NCBI GenBank assembly: GCA_018881555.1
Contig: JACAXG010000081.1
Span: forward strand, 3,480,674-3,544,673
Source of the DNA: Amblyornis subalaris
Lineage: Eukaryota > Chordata > Aves > Passeriformes > Ptilonorhynchidae
Direction: 5' to 3'
DNA length: 64,000 nucleotides
Position 1 is the stretch's first letter. Each line of letters begins with the position of its first letter. The position numbers and the translations under genes are program-made. Below, one piece after another: positions 54,676-64,000 of this stretch. The notes below the pieces were generated by a model. That model made no database searches, was not told the DNA's origin, and saw nothing but the letters and a program-made list of their open reading frames with translations.

Positions 54676-57600
54676 AATCTAATCACAATTTTCCTTGCAA
54701 GTTGTTCCTCCCACTCCAGCAGCANGGATGTAGCCTCCAAGTGTCAGCAGGTGATGAGGGCAGGAAACACAAGCCAAATATTCCTACTGTCCAGGGGGGA
54801 ACTACTGCATGCCCAATATGCATGTGATTAATTTTAAGACATACTGTAGAAAGGATTTCCATAATCCTGCAAACTACACAAACAAATCTGTCAGTGTCTC
54901 ATGTCTGTACCAATGCACTGAAATGCAGCAGGAAGGTAAAGGACGTGATGCACGCAGANGCGGGCACAGATACACATGAATAATCCCTTTTCAGTTCATG
55001 GAGAAATTCTTTGAGAATTCAAGTCTGAGCCTGCAAAAACTCAGAACTAATCTCTGTTTTACTGCCACCCATATTTATTGTGATTTACTTCAAGCTCTCC
55101 CCCAACACACCTCAAATAAATTGCACTTAACATCTTGCTGATGAGTTATTTACATTTTGACCCGGGAACATCACNAGTATCAATCACTTTTTAAATAAAG
55201 TTGATTTCATCTAAAAGCATATTGTTCTGAGAATAGCCAGGAAAGGTTTGCCCACGCAGTGGTTTTCTTTCGGGCACAATCCCTTCTGGCTGCCCACAGC
55301 ACCGGAGCCTCACAGAGGAATTTTATCAGCTGGGCTCCGCCAAAGCAGCGAGGTGGACGGTTCCTGCCTGTGCACACACTGCTCTGCTGGGTTTGTTCAA
55401 GTGTTACCTGCAGCTTGAGTGTGAATCTAAATTTAGACTGAAGAATGTCTCTAGAGCGTGAGCTTTGTACGTATTTGATAGAGAATGATATTTACATTGT
55501 TTATCAAATANACCCACTGCATCTGCATAGCCTGGGAATCAGCCAAGGGAGAAGCACAGTTCTTGCTCAAGCCACTGGATAAACTGCTAAGGTTAAATAC
55601 CTGTTTAAATGCATAAAAGATGCACCTCTTTTAAATTTCTACCTGTTATTGGCCTTGCTGTTGTGCCNGTCCCCATCCTGCCTGGTTCTGCTGGAATGCA
55701 AGCCAGAACCAGCAGGGATAAGGAGATCAATCCCCACCTGTTCCTACACTGAAATCCGCAGTGGTTTGCCTCTCCTGGCTCCTGCAGAGAGCAAACAATG
55801 ATGAGGTGCCAGGGCTCTGTGGGTGCTGACAGCAGCCTCCCAGGGGAGCCATGACCATTTCATACCTGCTGTCTGCATTTACCACTGAGAGAAAGCCAGG
55901 AGCAAAGGTGGAGGCTCCTTAATGGAGCAGCAGAGTATTCTTTAATATCTAAGAGAAATAACCCTCACTCCACTGTTGTGTAGCTCATGAAAAGCTGCTG
56001 TTCCAGGTATGTGATCCAGCCATGGGATGCTGCTGGGCAAATATTGATTTTAGTATGAGCTACTGACACGCAGGAATAGAACNGAGACAGACCAGAGCAA
56101 CATGAACAGCTCTTTAAGTGACAGTTGCCTACCTTAAATACCAAAATGCAAGAATTCTTTTTGCCTTGTTGTATCATTACATACCACTAATTACTTTGGC
56201 TAAGATTTGAAAATGGGAGGTGGAAAAGAAGTTTTCAAAAATGGCATTTGACAAACAAATACTGAGTAACTCCTGCTCAGCTCTGAAAATCTCATCATGG
56301 TCTCATGTAAGAAACCATCAGACAAAGGATTATTTACATAATTTTTTAGTCAGACACCCTAGAAGAACATACTGCTCATATCTTAACATGATATGGCATA
56401 TTTAACACAACTGAGAGCAAGAATTACGAGGCCAACAACTTGGATAATGAGTAAAATTGGTAATTTCTCAAGCTCATCTGAACTTTAAGAACTTTAGAAA
56501 GCCTTTACAAATGTTACAACACATGAAATGGCAGGTTTTAGGGGTTGCAATGTATTTCTCTGTGTAATTTTAAGGTATCAACTGATTAATGTTATGAGGG
56601 AACTCATACTTGCACATACATTACNGGTATTAATCGTTCCATACATGACATCATTTTACCAAAATACAAACTAAAGAACAAAATTCTCACTGTTTAGAAG
56701 TACTCAGGGCACACATTTGCCCACCTAAAATTTTTGAGAGCCCTGACTGCTGATACCCCTCCAGCAAATCTCTGCTGCACGTTTTCTTGTGCAAATCTGC
56801 CAAAACTAAGCACTGTGAGNCAGCCTGTAAGAAAAGCGCCTTCACTGGGGTTCAGGGGTACAGTTCACCTTCAGGCTGAGCTACCTGGGTTACCTGAGGT
56901 TGCTGGAGGAAGGAGAGGAGGACAAAGAGGAAGTAAATGGGTAGATATGTCCTCCTTTAAGTACTATTAATCCTCCAACCTTAAATTTAGGAGAGTGGAT
57001 AAGTTTAGTAACCTGAGAGGATCTATTGCTATGCAGAGTTCTCCTCTCTTATTTGATCCGACGTTCCTTGGGAACATGGTAAGGACCACGACCTCGGAGG
57101 GCAGAGTCACAAAGCAGACACCTGCCCTCCAGCCACCAAAAGCAGGGGAGACAGTCAGAAAGAGTTGGTTGAGAAGTAACATTGCCTTTTTGGTAGGTAG
57201 TCACTGCATGTGAGGAAACTCCCTCTCTTAAATCGCCCTTGGAATCAGGCACGAAGAAAAATAGAGGGATAGGCCTAATTCTTTTCATTTCAGGCCCTTC
57301 TAACCCTCAGCTGCTTGGTTCACATGTAGGAGAGGCTAAAAGCAAGGTTAACTACAGAGCACAGCAATTTTGTCTTTAAATTTTTAATTCCTCCTTTATC
57401 CTCTGTCTCTGTACAAGCTCTAACACAACCTTCAGGGTGATGTGACAGGGTGGGAGTACAGGGTGAGTATCTTTCCCTCTCATCGTGGATCTTCAGCAGG
57501 CTAATCTCTTGCCATCCCTGTATTTTTCTTGGCAGTTGATAAGCTTCAAGGGCTTCTGGAATGGCACTAACATATTACAGTTTTAGCAGTCCTTGATGCA

Positions 57601-59797
57601 AACTGCATCCAGTGCCCAGAATTACCCACTCAACACGCAAAGAAAGTTGGCTCATAGGATTTAAATCCCAGGCATCGCTGGGCAAGTCTCCATCCCCAGC
57701 TCATGGTGTTCCTCCAGCTCCTGGCAGGGGACCAGCATTTAGCAGTTTTTCCATAGGGAGGAAGTGCTCAGTTTCTAAAATTTGCAGATACGGCATATTA
57801 GCTTCCCCCTCTCAGCTAACAGGTGGAGCCCTTTCCAGCCAGGGACACTCGTTGCAGATTTGAGTTTTGCCAGGAGCTGTTGCCAAGGCATTCTTCTTCT
57901 GAGCATGAAGTTTACATTACAGTAACGAAACAGGGACACCAGGAAACGGGACAGAACAACTCGGCTCGTCTGGCAAGGCTTGTCCAGCAACCAGACAAAA
58001 TCTGATCTTTATCTCAAATGAAACCTCATTATTATAATTGTGTTGTGTTTGCTCTTTCCTTGGAGCACCGAGAACGCACAAGCACCGCTGAGCTCCTGAT
58101 GAGTATCAGCAATGCTCCAGCTCCAGCTGCCTGCCAAGGGTTTGGTTTGCATATCTCCCGGGCATCCCCTGGGACAGAGATTGGAGGATCAGGGAGAAAG
58201 AGGAGACAGATGGGATGACACTGAAGGGTTCAGGGAACCAGGAATCGATCTCCAAGAATGCATGAACAGTGTGACAGTGCTCACTTTCTAGGGGTGCATT
58301 GCATTTAGCAAAACTCCAGCCTAGGACTGGTGTTACATTCCCACAACATATTAAATACACACAGGATAGCAGCGAGGAGAGCAACTAAACCACCTGACAA
58401 ATTCCCAAGAAATTGCTTGGGATCAGCTGAGAGGAAAATAAATGTATACCTTTTCACCTCCACAAGGAGAAAGATGGCTACAAACCCAGAAGAACACAGA
58501 AGCCAGGCAGTAACTGCACATCTGTCACAGGCACCCACATGAAGGTGGTTGTTTTCTCCACAACTTGCCCAGTTCTCGATGGTTTAACATAAATACATGA
58601 ACAACATTCAGTGCAGCTGTTTGCAGGCAGAACAGTTCTGGCCATGATGTCAGTGAGAGCTGCTCAGCAGCAGGGCCANGTCCTGCCCTGTGCCCACACG
58701 AGTGCTCGCCCTGCCAGCAGCAACACCTGTAACAAGAGGGAACCTGGCTGGGAGCACACGGCACTGCTCCCTGCAGCCCCATTGAGCCAATACTTAGTTT
58801 ACAAATAATATGTCACATCCCCCAGTGTCATATGATCATGGGACAAAACAGCATGCAAGAGCTTGGAATCAGTCAGCCAGGAAACCTGTAATAACTGCTG
58901 TGGGCTAATTTTGGCTGTATTTAATTCCCTGGTGCTCCCTCTGCGGTTGGTTGGGATTTGAGAGAGAGAAGCCATGCATTTGCTCAAGGCAGAAGGAAGG
59001 TGCAGGAAGGGAAAAGCAGAAAGGGCCGCGTGCTTGGCTGCTGTGTTACGTGTTTCTACTATGAATACCCCAGTCTTGTGACAGAACCCAATCTCGATGA
59101 CTTCTCTGTGCACAAGAGTGAAAATCTTCTAATCCTACCGTGTCAGATCCTCGGGTAGCAATCCCCATGGTTCCCTCTTGGAAATCACACTTGGCAGTTC
59201 CACTTGTCACACATAAACGCACTACACAAACTGGCTGCTCAGGCACATGCTGGCTTTTTCAATGGAGTATGAGAGATGACAGGCCAGGAGAGGCCGTGCC
59301 GCAGTTCTGGATTACTCCAGGAAATACTCATCTCCGGAGTCTCCCAGCACTNTAGCACCTCTTGCCCTGTGCAAAATGCTGCTGCTACTACATCAGATTG
59401 CTCATGAAACCACCATTAGTAATTCTTCTACCAGTCTNTCCTCCAATCCAGAAATCAAGTGTTGAACCATTTCTTTACATACCCAGCCCTCTCCTGACAC
59501 AGTTTGCTTCCCCTGTTCCATCACTGATCCAAATTTATGTAACTCTTGAGTCAAAGCATTAACAACACTTCTGAAATTCTTCCACGCAACCCTACATCCA
59601 TCATTCTTGCAATGATCTTCGGGACCCTTCTCCACATCAGTGTGCCCAGAAAGCCACTCCATTCTTCCATATGGTGAAACCATTTACAATTCAGATGTTG
59701 AGACCCTCAGAGCAGGGACCATCTGCTATTGCTTGAAGAGCACCCAGCTCTCAACACACTCCAGTGCCAGTCAGGTACAGAACAGCAATAGACACAC

Positions 59798-59880
59798 CAC
59801 GGAATCACTACAGTCGGAAAGTACCTCAGGAGACTCCTCATCTAGGTGCATCCACCTCACGGCAGGGTCAGCAGAGAATT
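59798..59880 (-). mobile_element. Possible old CR1 tail fragment
   Basis: acggaatcactacagtcgg followed by aaagtacctcaggagactc resembles a worn CR1 3' end ('gaatcatagagtcggaaaggaccttcaggag'). The match is weak. Confidence 0.4.
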
Positions 59881-62439
59881 CTCCTCACCCTTCCAGGCTG
59901 TGGATTTGTGTGTGCATATATGTTCATATAGACAAACACAGACACTCATAATCATTCCTTGGAAACTCAGGGAACTCTACAATTGTGGGGAAGGACTAGA
60001 AGACACAGATTTGTNTCCTGTGTCTGCAGCCATTCTGAACCAGACTTGACCCACTTGCATGGCTTTCATGCCTTATGTGCCTAAGCCTCTGGCTTTTGCN
60101 TCCTAAATGATGTCCTCATGCTGAAAACCTGATGTAGACTCATTTGGGTGACAGAGGCTGCACCACCCGGGAGCTACCAAACATGCTGCATCAGATACGA
60201 GGTGAAAAAAGTGGGTTTTGTTCAGACAAACCAAGGGGGACATCACATTCAAATTGGTTTGCTTTGTGCTAAGTGAAGAGTCAGAGTGAATGCAGGCCAT
60301 CAAAAGTAGTAGTCTAAAAGAAGAATGGAAGTGCAGTTTGAACTCAGCCTGAGACCCCCACAAGAGCTCCAGAAGGTTTAAGCCCAGCTTGCCAGGGTCC
60401 CTCCTGCCCAGCCATGTGCTCTCACACCTTGCCTTGCACAAGATCAGTTTCATCCACATTTTCGAAATGTAAAGAAACAGCGGTGCCCAGAGGGCACCCT
60501 GCTGTCCAAGCAGGATGGGATGGGCCTGTCCTTTCCCACTGCCTGCAGACCAGCACGGACCCAGCGACACCAGGGTGAGCTGAACCCCACCCTCCGGGAC
60601 TGACCGGCAGCCACAGGACAACCCTCCCAGAGCCAGATCTACCAGGTCACTCCTTAACCTGAGCTTTGAGAGAGTTCTCTTTACAATAGCTTTTTCCTAT
60701 GGGAGTAACTAGACCACTTTGAGCAGTTTTGGAAATGGTTAAAGAGTTTCTGCAAACCAGAGGCTGACACTAGCAGCACCATTAGCTGTTACACATTGGG
60801 CTGGAAGCACTGGCAGGGCAATTCAGTCGTGCTCTCACAGCACAGAGTCAAAGGGATTAAGTGACAAGACTCACTTCTCTACTGTTCTCCTGCCATAAGN
60901 CTAAAACATATGGAACAAGGTTAGCCAGGAGACGGAGGGAGTCAATCTTCCACCGAATGCAAAGCAGGAGTAAATACATGATGTCAACATACACCTCAAA
61001 CCCACAAACGAACCCAAGGCTGATGACAGCTGAACAGCATCAGGGTTAAATCTGGGAGCACAGAGAGAGGAGTTCACAGAAAACAAAGAGAAAAGCGCTC
61101 CCGAAATAGCCTGGCAACTGTCAGCACTCGGACTGTCGGCACTGGAAGGTATGACCTTGCCATGGTGTCCCATGATCACAGCTCTGCTCTTAAGGGGCTT
61201 CTGTCAGAACCGGCACTACCCAAAAATTCCACCTCCAAATGATCCTGTATCTCTGGCAGCACAGATTACACTCACCAGTGATTTGGGGAACAACAAACAG
61301 CTCGTACTGCTGCTCCTGCAAAACCACAGAGCTTTTGCACCTTCCCTTCTCCCTCCTCAGCCCTAGCTTCTGCGTGTCCTCACGTCTCGACACCCTGCAT
61401 GGTGTGCACTTCTGTATCACAAACTCAGTTTTAAAATCTTTATGCTTTAAAATCCGTATGCAAATCTAATTCTGAAACAACTGTATTAGAACCAGCAGAA
61501 ATAGGGTTTTAAAGAGAGCAGGGGGAAAGGGAGCAAAATGAGACAAAAAGATTCATTTTCTAGTCTGATTAATTAGCTACAGAGGTTCATTTTTTTAGCA
61601 GCAGTTAAGTCGTACTTTTCATGTAAGCAGGTAGAGAGATATGGATTATGTCAGATTTTTCCATTGGAAAAAACCCCACAACAACGGGAAGTACTCAGCA
61701 GTATCCACGCCAGTCATCAAAAGAAACCAACAACAAATCTCTTACAATGATTAGCACAACAAAAAACCCAGCAGAGCACATGGGAAGAGAGGAATACGTG
61801 CAAAGGCATAATTATGCCATGAACATAGCATTTCCAAGATGAAATAGCAGCATGAAATGTCAGGTGGAGAAGCGCTTTGAATGGAAGCCACATTTTGAAA
61901 CTCCCCACGCCTTCATATATGCACTGGGGCCATCAACTTATTTACAGGGAGATAGGTGTAAATACCCGCTGCACTAAACCAGAGATGGCTTGGCTAAATG
62001 TCTGTGGAATTCTGTAGAATTGCCAAGACTCCTGCATGAGCTGCAGCAATGGTGCTGGCAGTGAGTACTGAAGCACTACACACCGCTTCCCCACGGCTGG
62101 ACAGGATCTGCCCTCACTGAGGCAGCCCTTGGAATGCCAACTCCCAGCTCGGCTTCTGTGGAAGAAACAGCAGCCACTGCTGGAAGGAAAGACGAGGTCA
62201 GCTGGACATTCACACTCTTCATTACTGAAATGGGAGAGAAATGGAAAGAAAGCTAAATTGCTCTGCTTTTACTCCTGCTAGGATGTCAGGTACAGGCACG
62301 CAGGATTGCCAGCTCTTTGCCCCTCATTTAATGTCAAAGAGCATTTTGGTAAAGCTGGGCAGATCAGCACGGACCACACAGACAAGGATTCACTATGCAA
62401 AGCACCACAGGGACCAGCACCTTATGCCAACCTTGGTGC

Positions 62440-62602
62440 TGGGACCAGGGCAGCGCTCGCGGCCTCAAGGCTGCCAGAGGTCAAGGAGCATTTGGACAAC
62501 ACTCTCGGGGCACAGGGTGGGATTGTTGGGGTGTCTGTGCAGGGCCAGGAGCTGGACTCCATGATCCCTTCCAGCTCAGGGCATTTTAAGGTCCTATGAA
62601 CC
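62440..62602 (+). mobile_element. CR1 LINE, second subfamily, 3' end
   Basis: About 160 nt: gcggcctcaaggctgccag, gtcaaggagcatttggac, gccaggagctggactccatg, cccttccagctcagggc. Same subfamily as 9250-9580 and 42733-42977. Confidence 0.87.
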
Positions 62603-64000
62603 CCTCCAGCCTCATGGTGCTTGTGCTGCCATGTGTCCAGCAACCCGCACTGAATTCACCTCTCATCCAAACAGGGCCCAAGACACTGATTTTCCACTTC
62701 CGCAGTGCTCCTCCTCTGCAGTCAATGGACTGGTTTGCCATTTGTGTTCACAGCCCAAAACACAGCCCTAAACCAGCGCCAGGCCATGTGGGACTGACTT
62801 CAAAATTCAATCTAGATCATCATTTTACTCCCTTCCTTTTCATCATCATCATCCCACTAATTCCAGCACGATTTTTAATACCCATTATTTCAACAGCAGT
62901 CAGAGGCTAATGCTTTGTACCCTCTGAGAAGAGCTTGAAATGAGTCCAGGACATGATCAACTGCCAACACTAAAAATAAAGTCTTTCTGTCACTAAAAAG
63001 CAGGGACTGCCAGTTTTGTAATGGTGTGGAGCAGCACTGGCTTTTCAAGTCTCACCAGTTTAGTCATTCTGACCACTAAGTATGTCATTTCTCTCCCACT
63101 CAGCCAGCTCTCCTTGGATCAAGACAGTCTATATAAAATCTTGCCCTTAAATTACTGAAATTTTCGTTCCTGCCCAAAATAACTCTACATTTCATAATTA
63201 GAAAGCTCACAAGCACTTCACTCCTGTGTGGAAAATGGAAATTTAGGTACCTGCAGGTTTGCTTAGCAAAGAAATGTTCTGCTAACAAGCCTTTGTCCTG
63301 ACAGGTGTTCCATCAGGGGTTATACTGCACTATTTAATGCAGTTCCTAAAGACTGCATTTTCACAACACAAGCAAATATAGATATGGTTTCTCCCATCAT
63401 CTCTATTACACAAACGTATCCTAAACTTCCAAGATGCAGCCTTAGATCAGCTTCAGCCAAACTACTGAGGTCTCCTGCAGCCCAGGACAGACACTTGCCC
63501 CATTGCCTTGAAGGGCTGCTGGTGGTGGCCAAGCAGTACAATATGGCCAATGCCAAATGGAAACTCTCCTTGTAAATAATGGGGGAAAAAAAATGTAAAA
63601 TCACTTTGCAGCCCACTTGGAAAGGTGGTTCCACTCGCACCACATCTGCTGGAAGGGCAAGGTGGGGTGGGAAGGCAAGGCAGGGCCCCTCTGCTCCAGC
63701 AGACAATCCTTTATGGGAAGAGCCTATCCAGGTCTTCTCCTACCCCGTCAGAGACATGGAAAAACAGCTGCAAATGATTTTAGCTCCAGCTTGGCAAACT
63801 AAAGGTGAGATTTGTGTTGCCTAACTATAGACCTCAAAGGCAGACAGAGAAATCTCTGCCGGTCACTCCAGGCTTTCTTTAGTCTCTGCCATGGCAGGAT
63901 TTTGCAGCAGGCTCTGCTGAAGCCAGGGCTGCCCTCGCCCTGCCTTACACCCTGCCAGCAGACCCTCTCCCCCAGCAAGGGCACTGATACTCATTTGATA

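Larger units (their letters stand above)
52466..64000 (-). other. PPP1R12B: Intron 1 of PPP1R12B (3' part, more than 11.5 kb)
   Basis: No exon-1-like sequence (GC-rich start, RVRF-type motif, ADINTVNVDGLTALHQ) is seen up to the right edge, so intron 1 runs on. CR1 density is lower than in the rest: pieces near 53791, 54563 and 62440, and a doubtful one near 59798-59880. The region 54,700-59,790 has no repeat I recognise. No other gene is recognised on either strand. Confidence 0.8.

Noticed and set aside
62958..62979. E-box (caactg) followed by CTAAAAATAA, a MEF2-like site in intron 1
   Set aside because: A MEF2 consensus is expected several times by chance in 64 kb; without conservation data it is not supportable.
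1..64000. CRISPR arrays, tRNA or rRNA genes, phage or viral genes, a multigene defence or biosynthetic system
   Set aside because: Nothing of the kind was seen. Repeats are CR1 or short tandem repeats, and the only coding pattern is one spliced vertebrate gene.

Overview
This window is vertebrate nuclear DNA, almost certainly from a bird and probably a passerine or other neoavian. It is intron-rich and has no bacterial-style gene packing. It carries more than two dozen CR1 LINE copies, most of them short, 5'-truncated and ending in the short 'attctatga'-type tails typical of avian genomes. Single N characters are scattered throughout, as expected if ambiguous or heterozygous sites in an assembly were masked.

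One gene explains all the coding signal: PPP1R12B (myosin phosphatase target subunit 2, MYPT2), on the minus strand. Eighteen internal coding exons can be placed with splice sites, from 52465 down to 3686. All intron phases agree, giving a continuous frame of 2337 nt (779 codons). Exon 1 (start codon, N-terminus, PP1-binding motif, first ankyrin residues) lies beyond the right edge. The C-terminal coiled-coil exons lie beyond the left edge.

Layout in gene order, right to left. 64000-52466 is the 3' part of a long first intron. 52465-42337 holds five exons (2-6) encoding the ankyrin-repeat platform. 39608-27279 holds six exons (7-12) of the acidic, serine-rich and otherwise unstructured middle. 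21791-20884 holds two 186-nt exons; the first (21606-21791) looks like an in-frame cassette exon related to a central segment of MYPT1. A 13-kb intron follows. 7826-3686 holds five exons (15-19) with the two Rho-kinase-type inhibitory phosphorylation regions and an acidic tail. 3685-1 is intron.

The protein is the regulatory subunit that holds the PP1 delta catalytic subunit on myosin in striated muscle and brain. Everything between exons is intron made of unique sequence, CR1 copies in roughly equal numbers on both strands, a few diverged older CR1-like blocks, and small tandem repeats. I found no tRNA, rRNA, CRISPR array, viral gene, second protein gene or novel multigene system. The observations most worth checking are the cassette exon, a CpG-dense shortened exon 16, a CR1 tail 32 nt from a splice acceptor, and an inverted CR1 pair inside intron 6. 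Exon numbers are inferred by counting from an unseen exon 1. Family comparisons come from memory of human MYPT1/MYPT2, not from a search.
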